DNA from: Gigaspora rosea
Lineage: Eukaryota > Glomeromycota > Glomeromycetes > Diversisporales > Gigasporaceae
Direction: 5' to 3'
Assembly: GCA_003550325.1 (NCBI GenBank)
Contig: QKWP01001066.1
Span: 7,023-71,022, forward strand
DNA length: 64,000 nt
In this document: piece after piece, positions 31,574 to 44,386 of the stretch
Layout of the letters: each line of letters starts with the position of its first letter
Position numbering within the stretch: position 1 is the first letter of the stretch
Position numbers and translations under genes: made by a program
Notes under the pieces: generated by a model
Databases searched by the model: none
Seen by the model: only the letters and a program-made list of their open reading frames with translations
Told to the model about the DNA's origin: nothing

Positions 31574-34500
31574 TTCACTATATCCATTGGTAAATGTTCT
31601 TTTTTATACAAACAATTCATATAATTTAGAAGATCTAACATTTTTGAAGGTTTAAAAATTGCAATTAGTGCTTTGATAAGAAAGCCATCAAATTAGTAGT
31701 TAATAATTTATATAAAACTACAAGAGGTTTTGTAAATAATATAAGTTTATATAATATAAAATTATATAAAGTTTTATATAATTGGTTAAACAATTAAAGA
31801 TTTCAAATAGTTAGTAAATAGCATTTAATGCTTTTTAATAATATTCACAAATATAGTAATCTAGTAATTTTAAAAATTAATCATTTGTTAATAGTTATTA
31901 ACTATTAGTAATAGTTACAATTACTAAACTCAAAAAATATTTTGAAAAAGCACTTTTATATACAAACAAATAAAATATGTATTATTTATCATATTTTATA
32001 GTAGAGATAATAATTATATTTGGCCATATAATTAGTAGCTAAAAATAGAATTTCATATAAATACTTTTGGTATTATCTTGATTTTACAGAAATTAAGTTA
32101 TGTATGTATGAGTTGAATAACAATATGAATATTAATTAAAAATAAAATATATAGCAAATAAACTAGGCTTAATAGATGGACTGCATAAATACTATTATAT
32201 TTTTAATTAGCTAAAGAGGTATTCATAAATAATATTATATATCCTCACATTGTAGCTTTTGACCCCTCTCTAGACTATATAAAAAAAAATTTCAAAATCT
32301 ATATATTTATATATAAAAATTTACAAAAACTTGAATATTTTGTGATATAGTGATTCAATATAAATAATTTTGGTACTATTTGATTCATTTTAGTGAAACA
32401 AATTCAATAATACCTAAATTATGTTATTTGGATCACTGAATTGCAAGATATTTACAAAAAACTATTGAGTAATTTTTAAAAAAAGATATGACCAATAGTA
32501 TTTTGCCAATAATTTCTAACTTAGTATGGGCCGGTGCAAAAAGATTTGTACTTCAAATAGCTCTAATTAAAATATTTTTTGTACAAATTAATTTTTAATT
32601 TTTTTAATTTAATATACTTATTAGGTTACCAGATTGATAAAAATAAAATTTTTTTGATTATTTTATTGATAAAATAAAAAAATTTATTAAAAGTAACTTT
32701 TTTTTTTTTACTATATAATTTACTATAGTAATTTATATATACATGTATATAGTAAAAAAAATCAAATTACCTCACTTTAAAGCTTAATTTCTTCACAACC
32801 AGTAATCCAATTTTGCTCAAATTTTACCCATATCTTTATTATATGCACATTAATGCACTTGCGAAGTATCAGCTCATAAAACTGCGAAATTATTTAAAAT
32901 ATCTTTTTTTTTAAAAAATTTTTTTTGGTTTTTTTTCAAATACAGTAAATTGTACATGCTTAATTATTAAAATAAAACAATGTTAAAACAATAAAAATAT
33001 TATAATAAGTTAGATTAAAACCTATTTTATTTGATACTAAAAATTTTTAATAATTAATCAAGAAAAAAAAATTTTTTCTTAGTGTCAAAATTATGAAATT
33101 TTTTGAGGTACAAATCTTTCTGTACCGGCCCATAATTCAAATAAAATGAAATTGATACTATTCGATTCCTCTTATCAAGACAAATCAAATAGTACTAAAA
33201 TCATTAATTTGGGCTACTATATCAGAATAGAACTCCAGATATCTAATACAAAGATTATATGATATGCGTTTTAGCAAAAACTTCCAAAATTTAAAAAGCA
33301 AAAAAAACAGTTTTTCTTGGTATTTAGTAGTCCAATTTGAATGAGCTTTTTTTAAAATAAAGCTCTTAATAAGGCGCATTGAACAAAAAAATTCTATATA
33401 ATTCTGATTACTGGATCAAAAATTGTTTAAGTAAATATAGTTTTGTTATTTTTAGCAAATTAGATTAAAACTGGCCAAAATTTAGTTATGATATATATGA
33501 GAAATGTCTAGGGTCCTATTAGAATTTAGACAAATTTTTATAAAAAATTACATTATATTTTTTGATCTTCTTCTACTTATCAGAAAAAATAGTATATTTT
33601 ATTTGATCACTTCTCTTGTATAACATTATTTATGATTCCCTCTAATTGAAAACAATAAATTTAAACCATAAAGTTGAGGTAAATAAATATATATATACTT
33701 GTATATTTGATATAATTTATATATAAAATATTGTTTTTGCAATATAGTATGTTTTATATTTATTAGATTAAGTTTTTTATATATTATTTTTATCATAAAA
33801 AATTATTCAAAAGTTTGTAATTAGATACCTAATATTAACAAGTAGATATTTAAAGGTTTTATAAACATATACTATTTTATTTATTCTAATAAAATAAAAA
33901 TAATATAGTCAAAAAGTTTGTAATTAGATATCTAATATTGACAAGTAGATATTTAATATATATAATAATACAAAAAGGTTTTATAAACATATACTATTTT
34001 ATTTATTCTAATAAAATAAAATAATATAGTCAAATAGTACAAGTAGTAATTAACTATAAATAGCAATAATTTACTAGATAGACTATAGTTGTTTTTCTAT
34101 AATAGTAGACTAGCTTGGTTTTTTTTTACAAATTGCTTTTTAGAAAAAACAAAGTAATTAAAAAGGTTTTGACAAGACTAATAACCACTATTTAATAATA
34201 TTTAAATTTTTCTTAATAATTAAAAACTTTAAAAAACTTTTTTAAAAAAGATTTAAAATATAGTATTATAGAATTAAATTTAGATATAAAATATGTTATC
34301 TTAAAAATAAAGACAAAACTACTGGTAAAAAAAAAATAAACTTGTTTAATACAGCCTCTAGCATTAGTTAATTAGTAATACTAATATAACAAGTTGTACT
34401 TAAATATTTTTAGAAGTAATTGGATAATATTAAACTTGCAAATTAAGAATAGATATATATATATTGTATAGTTTTAATTAATCTTAATAAAGTACTTGTA

Positions 34501-34650
34501 ATGCTAACTAAAGAAAAAAATAAAAATAAAAAAAATATATTATAGTAAACTTTTTAAAAAAAGTATATTGCATAGTAGAATATTCTAGAAATTGTTTAAT
34601 TTTATTAATTAATAGACTACAGTAATTATATAATTGAAACAGATTTTGTA
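31574..34650. other. AT-rich spacer with a decayed CCAGG element
   Basis: No gene is supported. A diverged copy of the 25330-25630 element lies at about 33228-33520. Two direct copies of a segment with aaaaagtttgtaattagatayctaatatt...aaggttttataaacatatactattttatttattc occur at about 33809-33895 and 33910-34020. Confidence 0.55.
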
Positions 34651-35390
34651 GTGAGATTAAGTGAGATTGAGAGTTTAAAAAACATTATAAACTAGACTTG
34701 GTAGATCAGATTTGACAGATTATTGATTTTTTTGACAGGGTCGGTTTGGGAGGTTCAACAGTATATATATGGTTACCCATTCTTCAAGTCTATAGGAAGT
34801 AGTTATATGGTACCGAAAGCTTAGAATCGACAGTCTGGAATGCTTCGTCATTGACCAATACGAAATTGATGCAGTTGTTGTGGTTCGGGGAGAGATTTAT
34901 GGTATTCGTTGCCGAAATTAGCTTTGGACCATAATCATAGGGATATTAAAAGGCAGTTTTCATTATAATGGAAGAGATTTTATTACAAAGCTGTTAGAAC
35001 CATTATTACATTCTTTACAGAGAGTGATACTTTATACCCTCTGGTATGGACTCGATTGAGGTAAAGAAAACAAAGATAATGTACTATTGCAAGAAATGTA
35101 GTAATGAGTAGTAATGATAATGTGAAAATAATGCAATCGATTACCCAAAAATGAGGTAATGATCTGTCAGCACAATGTAGTAATCTATATATAAAATTAA
35201 TAAAATGATGCTAATGACGATATTGTTTAATAACGAAATTAACATATAAAAAATTTTAGCACAATACTGTTCACCCTGTCGAAACTGATACTGTCAAATC
35301 TCATAAAAGATCGATTTACTATATTTATTTCTGATAGTGATTAGATCCTCTAAACCTGATACAAAATCTGTCTACCATGCATATCAGTTT
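34651..35390. other. Less AT-rich segment of unknown origin
   Basis: A stretch with distinctly more G and C than its surroundings. Near its edges are inverted similarities: tttgacagggtcggtttggg (34731) against ccctgtcgaaactgatactgtcaaa (35276-35300). Possibly a decayed DNA transposon. I recognise no protein in any frame. Confidence 0.35.
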
Positions 35391-35394
35391 TGAC

Positions 35395-35850
35395 ATTGGA
35401 TGGGTTGCTATATTCACGGATTTTTGGAATTTACTGTTACAAAATTCCAAAAATCTTTAACAATGAATAACGATCCACCGGTCCATTTTTGATGAAAAAA
35501 CAATAAAATGTTCGTCCTGATAAAAAATCCAATCACTGGATCCCGAGATTGTTAACGATTTGCATCACTTTGGGTGTCTTTTTTCAATCATTACAGCTGT
35601 TCTCAACTAATAAAAAATTTGGCTGGCATTAATTTGGTCGAATCCGATAAACTTTTATCTCAGTATATAAGCTCTTGATTTCTCGATATAAAAAGTTTCT
35701 TTTATATACCCGAAACCAAACACCCGAAGTGATACAAATCATTAATGATCTCAGGATCCAGTGATTGGATTTTAACGATTTGGGGCTTGTCAGAATCGTC
35801 TTATTTTGAGACGAAAATTTTAGTCAATGGACTGGTAAATCACTGTTAAA
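35395..35850. repeat. Foldback element related to 25323-26554
   Basis: Inverted arms containing tccaaaaatctttaac/gttaaagatttttgga, accggtccatt, aaaatgttcgtc and aatccaatcactggatcccgagat, the same word order as the arms of the large PIF-like foldback. Edges are approximate. Confidence 0.65.
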
Positions 35851-35869
35851 GATTTTTGGACATGCATCT

Positions 35870-36080
35870 ATGTACACAGCAAAATTTGATGACCAACCAA
35901 TCAAATTGCGTAACTTGTTCATCCGGATCAGCATATCGAAACAGAGGGAAACGAAAAATACAAACGGCAGTCTAAACCTACCCTGGAGCATTAATAAAAA
36001 GTGTCAGGAAGGCGATTATATATTGTATATTAAACCTTTTTAATCTTAACCTAACCTTGACTAGATTACCCAATTATTAA
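35870..36080 (-). repeat. Interspersed repeat with telomere-like core, copy 2
   Basis: The minus-strand copy of the repeat at 385-620 and 62562-62852: complemented it reads ggttaggtta, then atcgccttcctgacactttt, then ggtaggtttagactgccgtt, then gctgatccggatgaac, then caatttgattggttgg. Confidence 0.65.
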
Positions 36081-36953
36081 ATCATTAGTTTGTGTTCATG
36101 ATTAGCTATGAAAGATCGTCGCAGATGCACCCATATTTCTGGTTAGCGTACATTAATCACGATCTACATTAAAGTAATAAAAACCTTATGTTAGAGTTAT
36201 GGACTAAAATTTTAGAAAATCAGTGCGCAGAGGTCTGTAAAATTTTATTGGTTAATCAAGATTTTAAACTTTTACTGTAAATTAAATCGTTGAATTTGAG
36301 AAGCTAATATAAAAATAATTATACAATACTTGCGACAAATTTGAATGAAATTTTGATAGCTGTAAAACTAAACTATAATTCTGCTGCAGATAAAATTTCA
36401 ACAATTCAAATTTTATTCAGTTAATGAATTCCAACGATCTGGATATAATCCTGATATATATTACAGCTGTTTTTCGGCGATAAAGTTTTTGAATTCGGCG
36501 TTATCGGTTTTATCGGAAAACAGCTGTAATCCGAATATGTTTTATATCCGGAGTTTTTAAAGAAATTCTTGAGGTTCTAACTCTAATACCTAGAGCACTA
36601 ATGAGAAAATGATAGATGTAATCTTATATAAATTTATTTAATAATCCAACTTCGTATTAATTCTTCCACACGAAATCTACCTTTATAGTAGACCCCACGT
36701 GATTTTTTACTTTTTTTTACTAATTAAGTAAGGGTGGTTTATGCGGCAACCGGTATTTTGACCTTCCAACAATAGGTTCCCTTGATTAAATATGCCTATT
36801 TTAATGATGTAACGTTACGTTTTGATTTATATAAATTTCGACATCAACCGTTTATGTATCCAATTTTTCTTTTTTTTTTTTATTATTAATTAAATAAATC
36901 AAAATAATTAAAAGACTACTTTATCGAATTAATTAATACAAGAATAGCTTAAA

Positions 36954-38095
36954 ATGAAGCGATTAATACGTAATCCTAAATTTCTTACTTTAATAGCTTT
37001 TATTTTATTTACATTTCTTTATCTCCTAAAATTCGGTTTTCTTGATAATTTTTCCAACTCCGTGTCAACTGATTACACACAAATAGAAGTTGGTGAAATC
37101 AATGAAACTTACATAACTGAACCAATATTCGGCTCCATGAATTATAACGAATATATTCCGGGTCACCTACCTTTAATTATTTCAATTCCGCATGGTGGTC
37201 GTTTATTTCCTCCTGAAATACCAGATAGAAAAAAAAATCTTTCAAGCGTTGTAAAATCTAATGATCTTAATACTCAAGATATTGGTAGAGAGCTTGCTGA
37301 TAAATTAATGTTACATTTTAAAGGAATGAGACCTTATTTAGTCATTAATCACCTTGGGAGAAGTAAAATTGATGTTAATAGACCGATAAAAGAAGGTGCC
37401 GAAGATCCCAAAACTTTGGTTGCTTGGAATGATTATCATAATTTTATGCAGACCGCTATTAAAGATGTCGAAACAAATTTTGGTCATGGACTTTTAATCG
37501 ACATTCATGGTATGTTTATATTTTATATAGTATATTACCTTATAAGGAATTAATCAACTTTTTCTTTTTTATAGGTCATGCTCATCCGGAACATCTTATT
37601 GAGATAGGTTATGTTCTTCCGGCTGAAATACTCTCACTTCCAACCTCACAAATCAATGAGAATCCTAATATTTATTCTGGATCAAGTATTCGCTCTCTAT
37701 ATACTAGAAAATCGAATAATATTCCATTTGCCGATTTAATTTACGGTCAAACTACTTCATTTGGTGGTCGTTTTACAATCCCATGGTTATGATACTGTTC
37801 CATCACATATTCATAAATACCCATTTAAGGATACAAAATATTTTCATGGTGGTTATTGTGTACAAAAATATGATTCACAATACATTGAACATGTTGTTGA
37901 TGCTATACAAATTGAGTATGTTCTTGTTTTCTATATATATATATTTTTTTTAAGAGTATGTGAATAACCATCTATTATTATTTTAGATTACCAAGAATTT
38001 TACGAGTTGGGAATAAGGAAAAACGAAGCACTTTTATATTAGCATTATCAGAATGCATTGCCTGGTTTTTAAAAGAGTACTATGAATTTTTTTAG
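36954..38095 (+). CDS. N-formylglutamate amidohydrolase-like protein, one-base frameshift
   Basis: Resembles the N-formylglutamate amidohydrolase/poly-gamma-glutamate hydrolase family, zinc hydrolases cleaving N-formyl or glutamyl amide bonds; the fungal substrate is not known to me. Exons 36954-37509, 37575-37915 and 37987-38095. Residues 10-30 form a membrane anchor (LTLIAFILFTFLYLLKFGF). The hydrolase domain shows LIISIPHGGRLFPPEIP (likely metal His), KIDVNRPIKEG, LIDIHGHAHPEH, FADLIYGQTTSFGG and LQSHGYDTVPSHIH with FHGGYCV. The frame breaks at CGTTTTACAA (T-run 37771-37774): removing one T restores continuity, and the summed exon length (1006) is one over a multiple of three, so 334 residues are expected. 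Either a sequencing error in a homopolymer or a very recent null allele. No other lesion is present and splice sites are intact. Confidence 0.85.
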
Positions 38096-38397
38096 ATAAT
38101 TGAACCATAATAGACATTAATATACAATCACAAACTTAAATCTTATTATTGCTTCAATAGATTTTTATATTTAATGTTAACAATCGTGTAAATATGGGGT
38201 TTGGTTTTGTTTTAAGCATTTTATTTAGCATATATTTTATAATGGGTGAAAAAAAAACCAAGGCTTTAATTAACAATAAATATTTTTAATCTACCATGCT
38301 ATTTAGTATATTAAATTTTTCAATTGATAAAAGAAAGTTTTATGATTAGATATTATATTTTATTCGTAAAATCAAATCGTGTTACACATTTTGTAGT

Positions 38398-38657
38398 ATG
38401 GATTAGTGATTTAAGCCGGCTAAGGCAGCCGCAACTAAGCCAGCCGATGTAATGTGATCGGCTGGCTAGTACGGCTAAAAGCTAACTATTATAAAAATCC
38501 GGTAAATTCCGAAAAGGAACATCAAATCAGACTAAATATCCCGAAATATTCCGAATGCAGACCAATAGTTAGCCGTTAGCCAGCCGCTTAGCCGATGATT
38601 TAGTCGGCTGGCTAACCCAGCCGACTGAAACCATACGGCTTAAATCACTAATCCATA
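38398..38657. mobile_element. GC-richer foldback MITE
   Basis: Ends GTATGGATTAGTGATTTAAG and its perfect complement; the arms contain agccggct and cagccgac words. The flanking 8-mers are inverted rather than direct, so no target duplication can be claimed, although TAGTG next to them resembles hAT ends. Confidence 0.75.
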
Positions 38658-38751
38658 CCTGATATTTGCAATACCAGGATTAAAATATCCCTATTTTAAA
38701 ATCCGTACCATACTGATACGTATACTATTGGGGTCAAAGATTATAGCAGAT

Positions 38752-38940
38752 TACACAGTGGTTCTCGATATAACGTAGTACCTTGGGTACATAGTGAGGA
38801 ATTTTTTAAAATCCGCTTTATCGTGAGTTTTATTAGTAAATCCATTATATCAAGTAGTATTTATTATAATGTGGATTTGAACCTTGATCCATTATATCAA
38901 GATTTTACTTAGTCTCCGTTATATCAAGAGCCACTGTGTA
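38752..38940. mobile_element. pogo/Fot1-like MITE
   Basis: A 189-bp TA-flanked element with ends TACACAGTGGTTCTCGATAT and the complement of TACACAGTGGCTCTTGATAT. Internal words attatatcaag repeat. The CAGTGG..CTCGATATAACG terminus is typical of pogo-type elements. Confidence 0.88.
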
Positions 38941-39589
38941 GTATGTTTTTTTTTTAAAAAAAAATAGAGATTACCGAAGACCAACATGGTATATATGACC
39001 AGAAGGGTAGGGGTGAGCAGATTAGTATGGTATAGGCCGAATTTTGAGTATTTCAACAATATTATATTAAGCGATTTCGCGCGAGTCATATATATGATAT
39101 GAATTATAATAAAAGATGTAAAACTTTTCTTTATTGCATGGGTCTTGTTACAAGCCTATTTTCACTGATCTATATGAACTTCACTGAAACTATAAAAAAA
39201 TTGAAAATATTATTATTATATATTAATTATGTTTTTATTATATTTTAAAAAACGTTATAATTACTAGTTATAAGTTAATAATAATAATATAAATAATATA
39301 TATTAAAACTGTTTTAGTAATATTAATAAAAACATTTTTAAAACATTATTAAACTAAATAAATTTCATATTTATAGTATAATATAAATATTTATATTATA
39401 TAAATATATCATATTATAATATATTTTATAATATTAAATATAATATAAATAAAACAAATCAATAATATAATGATTTAGACAAATGTGTTTACCCCAAAAT
39501 CTTGCAAAAAAGATTTTTTGTTAAAATACGAAGGATGGTTTCATAAGCAAAATTACGAGATATAAGCATTTTTTAAAAATAATTTTGGT

Positions 39590-40095
39590 TTAAAAAATAT
39601 TTTTAAAAAACTTATTTTAATATATTTTTAAAATATAATAATAATGTTTTTATAATATTTTTAATAATATTAAAATAATGTATTAAAAATATTTTAAAAA
39701 AATTATTTAAATTTTTTTTTAAAATATAATAATAATATTTTTACAATATTTTTAATAATGTATTAAAAACATTTTTAAAAGTTTATTTTAAGTTATTTTT
39801 AAATAATAATAATAATGTTTTTATAATAATTTTTATAATATTAAAATAATGCTTTAAAAACATTTTTAAAAAATTTATTTTAAAGTATTTTTAAAATATA
39901 GCAATAATATTTTTATAATATTTTTAATAATATTAAAATAATATTTTAAAATATTTTTAAACAATTTATTTTAAACTATTTTTAAAATATCATAATAATG
40001 TTTTTATAATAATTTTATAATATTTTTAAAACAGATTTAAATTTTTATTTTATTTTTAAAATTTTTATTATATTATTAATATATTATAAAAATAT
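39590..40095. repeat. AT-only tandem repeat, about 90-bp period
   Basis: At least five degenerate units carrying aataataatgtttttataat and taaaaacatttttaaaa (starts near 39633, 39729, 39815, 39903, 39993). There is almost no G or C over 500 bp. No coding potential. Confidence 0.75.
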
Positions 40096-40548
40096 TATTA
40101 AAATATTTTTTTATATAAAAGCATATTTATTATATTTTCAAAATATTATTATTTTATTATAAAAACATATATACTTTTTTTTAAGTTTCAGTAAAGAAAA
40201 TTATATGATTTGCATATGGATTGATAAAATTCAGAACAAGACAAGAATTATTAAGTTAGTTATACGGGTTAGATAATTTATTTTAACCATTTTTATATAT
40301 TTTATTTTAAATGGACATTGTACTGTTGTATAATATAATTTTTACAATACATTGTTATTACAACTAAACTTTTTACTAATCATCGTTTTATTTCAAACTT
40401 AATAAGTTGGTTCTTATAACCCGGCCAGATCAAATTTCTGCAACTATATTTATTATCTGGGTGGTTTTTTTTAAATGGCCTTATAAATAGGAATTTATTA
40501 ATATATAGTTTTGATATATAATATACGATTATAATAAAAAGATATATT

Positions 40549-41942
40549 CAGAACTCTTTCTGACGATTCTCTAGACCAAAACTTTTTATAAACGCCGACC
40601 TACGAAAATTTTGTAGTTAGTACTTTTATACATAACAAAAACTTTATCTAGAAGCAGCTTGGATACAGGACTTCAGATTGCATGTGAGATGACTGAAATA
40701 AAGCTGAAAAGATTTCTCCTTGTGGGTTTGGTTCTTCGGGCAGAAAACTTCGTTGCTATGGAAAATGTAGTAGGGCTAAAACCCTGGAGTTTTTTGTCAA
40801 AAAATATGGAAGTTTAGACAGAAACATACTTTTGGTTATCTTTACTATTCTACAAAACGTAAAACTTATGCTCTTCACAAGTTTTGGTATCCTTGATATT
40901 TCTTCTTGGTTTTTTCGAAATTTTTATCAAAAAGTGGGAAATCCAGTTTACCCCCTCCAAAAGATTAACAATGTTTACTCCTCCCAATTTGGAAATGCGC
41001 CTACTAAATTAGAGCCCAGTACAAGCAAGTTTGACGCCTGCGAAATAAACAATGAATAATATATGAGGACGATCTGAAGAAAAATACCAGAAAAAATTTA
41101 ATGGATATGGTTTCGCACAGTATTATAATTTGAAAAAATGTGCTTGTCACTGGTGGTGACATGCCCCTATGTAATATACGATTAAAACAAACATAAATAC
41201 GTGTAAATTTATTTTCGTTAGGGTTAGGGTTAAGGTTAGGGTTCAGGTTAGAATTAGGGTTAAAGGTAACTATATAGTAAACTTTTACAGGAAATTTTTT
41301 TTGCTAGAATAAAGGATGGTTTCATAGTCAAACTTTTCAGTTATCGCAATATTTTTGAAAACAGTATTTTTTCGCTTCATTTTTATATTATACGATCAGG
41401 TATAACATTATACTTGATCTTGATTCTTATTGGCACAGTTGGCACAGGACTGTTACCACCGGTAACAAATAGATTTATTCTTATAATTTTTATCTACTTT
41501 TTGTTTTGTCCTTTGTATTTCTTTTGTTAGTTTACATTATTAGCATAGAGTTTTCTTTGTTTCTCTTATCTTTCATTTTTATTATTTTTCTTAGTTTTGG
41601 TTTTTCATCTAGGTCTTGTAGTTACTTCCTCCTTTTTTATCTCCTTTAGTTTTTTATTTTATTTGTTTTTCTTAAATGATTGAGTTTATCCCTACCATTG
41701 ATACTAGGTGGAAGAGGTTTGAAGGGAAATCCTCTGTTGCTCTTTGACATGGGCTGACAAAGTTTATATCTGCTTTATTTGTAAGATGGTATGACCAGTC
41801 GCATGTAGGTGCTCTCGAAGTAACCACGTGATGTCGAATTTTAGTTTTAAGTATCATGTATTAACAGGCTATAAATAGTACTTAATACTAGTTTTAATAA
41901 AATATCGGCAAGACATGTCAAAGAGTAAAAAAAAATAAATAA
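40549..41942 (+). mobile_element. Family R retroposon, copy R3, with 15-bp TSD
   Basis: A 1394-bp element between perfect 15-bp direct repeats ATAAAAAGATATATT (40534-40548, 41943-41957). It starts CAGAACTCTTTCTGACGATT and ends GTCAAAGAGTAAAAAAAAAT, an A-rich tail. Target duplications of this length with a 3' A tail indicate target-primed retroposition. It contains the family landmark (ccctccaaaagattaacaat, 40963) and a stretch of TTAGGG-like repeats at 41218-41265. No intact protein. Confidence 0.9.
41218..41265 (+). repeat. Interstitial TTAGGG-like repeats
   Basis: Seven adjacent TTAGGG-like words, several exact and the others with one or two changes, inside R3. They are internal to a transposable element and not a chromosome end. 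Confidence 0.8.
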
Positions 41943-42109
41943 ATAAAAAGATATATTACTGTAAAAAGTGCAGTAATATATTCAAGTCTTTTATTAACTC
42001 CAACGATTTAATAAAAAGAAAAAAAACATCTTTATATTGCTAATTGTAATTTATGGCACATTTTGTTAAGTTAACCAACATATATATAAAATATCTTAAA
42101 ATAAAAGTA

Positions 42110-42420
42110 TGTTCCTAGGCATGATTTCGAAGAGCTTTATGAAAGAATTCTAGCAAGACCAAAATTGTTAAAATCCAATTACAGAATCCTAAGGTCAAAA
42201 TAAATTTGTGTTATTACAAATGTGTTATAATTATTTAATAAAATTATAGAACTTTTATAGTAACACAAGTCTATTTTAATCACAGGATTTTGTAATTAGA
42301 TTTTTATAATTTGGTTTTGCTAGAATTCTCTCATTGAGAAAATTATTTTGGTAGTTAAATCATCAAATTTGGCCTGTAGATTAAAAGTTATTAATTATTA
42401 AATATTATTAATAAATTGAT
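42110..42420. repeat. Foldback element related to 25323-26554
   Basis: Inverted arms with gaattctagcaagaccaaaa against ggttttgctagaattc, and aatcc.attacagaatcct against aggattttgtaattaga. A ctcattgagaaaattatttt block matches the larger foldback. Confidence 0.65.
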
Positions 42421-42519
42421 AATTTTGATCAAAAATAATTTTGCAACTTTGGCCAGAATTATGAAATTTTGGCCGGAATTATACCCAATACTTTAGCTAA
42501 CCCATCTATCCATAGGGAT

Positions 42520-43510
42520 GGTAAAGTCAGTTCAGGTCTGGTCTTGGTCCTAGAACTTGTAAGTCCTATCACATGAACCTAAGAACTAGGCCCTTATATA
42601 ATAAGTCCCAGAATTTATACTTGACCAATAGAATTAATCCTTGGACTTAGTTCTAATACTTTCTAACTAATTAAAATTTGTTGTTTACTGTTTTATTACT
42701 AATATTTTTAAGTCCTATATTAGGACCTATTGTAAACCTATGGATCTAGATCCTAAAATTAGGACCTAGTCTTTAAAGACCAGGTTCCAAAACCAGGTTC
42801 TAAAATCCCAAACTTAAGAACTTTTCCATCTCTATTTATCTACTCAGAAATCAGCTAATTTCTGGAAGCTCTCTTATAGGACCCTGATATTTGTTACAGG
42901 ATAAAAATACAACTAGTTACATATACAACTTTGATTGTTTAATTTAAATAGTCTGTCTGAAGATTTTATACTAGTTGCTATATCTGCAACCTATCTAAAA
43001 GGCTATTTATTTAAATTTTTTAATTTTTGTCTTTTCTACTAATATATTTTTAATACATTAGTTAGTCAAGGTTTATACCAGTACTTAGCCAGTCTTTTAG
43101 AACTTCTTCAATATATCTGAAGGTCTATCTAGTTTATTTTTAATAAGTAACTTGGTAAAACAATACCTGTTTTACACAAGTAGCAATTAATTAATCAACA
43201 ATTACTTCACCAACATAACATTTTACTAACAATTATTCATTGACGAGTTCATTTTACCAATAGTTTATTTCACCAAAGCTCATTTCACCGACAAAGTAAT
43301 TCTGGTCATTGTTGTTAAAGTTAGAGTAGAATTAGGTAGAATTAGAATTAGAGCTAAAGTTAGTATGCTTTTTGAAAAAACTTGTCAGTGAAATAAACTT
43401 CGGTGAAACAAACTATCAGTAAAATGATCTTGTTGGTAAGTATTTGTTAGTGAAATGCTATGTCGGTGAAGTAATTGTTAGCAAAATAATACAAACCCAT
43501 TTTATACAGG
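42520..43510. repeat. Two imperfect foldback regions
   Basis: 42526-42837 has arms TAGGGATGGTAAAGTCAGTT and, complemented, TAGAGATGGAAAAGTTCTTA, with ggtcct/aggacc words; no clean target duplication. About 43150-43500 has arms with ttcaccgac/gtcggtgaa and acaattacttcaccaacata/tatgtcggtgaagtaattgt. Between and around them no gene is seen. Confidence 0.6.
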
Positions 43511-44230
43511 TATTTATTTATACTTTAGTAATTTGCACCAATACTTGTAGTTAGAATATTCTTGAACCACTACTAATATCTACTTTTACTCTTGTAATGT
43601 TTACTCTAATTTTAGTATCTACTACTAGAGATCTTACTTATTTAAAAAATAAAAATTCAAATATTTATTTGTTCAATTTTTTTAATATTCAAATATTTAT
43701 TTAAAATTCTTAAATAAATATTCAAATATTTACTGAATATTTATTGAATATTAAATATACAGTATATAGTTAACTCTATCTATACTAACCCTTGAGTCTG
43801 GCCTATTGTTGCAAATATTAAGGTAGCTACTTTTTTACGGCACCCTTCATGTCATAAAAATTTATATATAATTATATTAAACATGTTATATCAAATATTA
43901 TAGTAAATATTATATCAGCAAATTTATAATAGCATAATCTTATATAAGGTCTTACGAACCGTAATATAAGCAAAATATTACATAATATATTTTGAAATAT
44001 TTTGAAATATCAATATTTCGAAATATTATGAAAGTAATTTCGAAATATTTTGAAATATATTACAAAATATTTCGAACCCTTTCAAAATATATTTTGAACC
44101 TTTTTAAAATATTTTAGGACTAGAAAACCAAGCTGGATTAGTGGATCTGTAACCTGGATCGCACATTAGACTGATTTTTCGAAATAGTTTGAATAGTTTG
44201 ATAATGTTCAAATTCTGTACTACAAGATTA

Positions 44231-44386
44231 GGGCGCTAACAGATATTACATAATATTTTTAAAGGGGAGGGGGGTAGCTGGGTATAATATACTATATATA
44301 TACTTCATATATGATGTGGGGTGGAGGAGGTAACCCCCTTAATAAAAAAATATTACGTAATATCAGTGTAATATCTGTCAGCACCC
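44231..44386. mobile_element. PIF/Harbinger-like MITE
   Basis: A 156-bp element flanked by TTA (44228-44230, 44387-44389). Ends GGGCGCTAACAGATATTACA and the complement of GGGTGCTGACAGATATTACA. The corresponding site is empty in B copy 2 (acaagatcagattagatc near 53737). Confidence 0.88.

Noticed and set aside
38398-38657. hAT insertion with 8-bp TSD
   Set aside because: The flanking 8-mers are inverted (GTATGGAT and ATCCATAC), hence part of the terminal repeat and not a direct duplication.
41218-41265. True interstitial telomere or fusion point
   Set aside because: The TTAGGG-like words lie inside an R retroposon with intact TSDs, so they arrived with the element.
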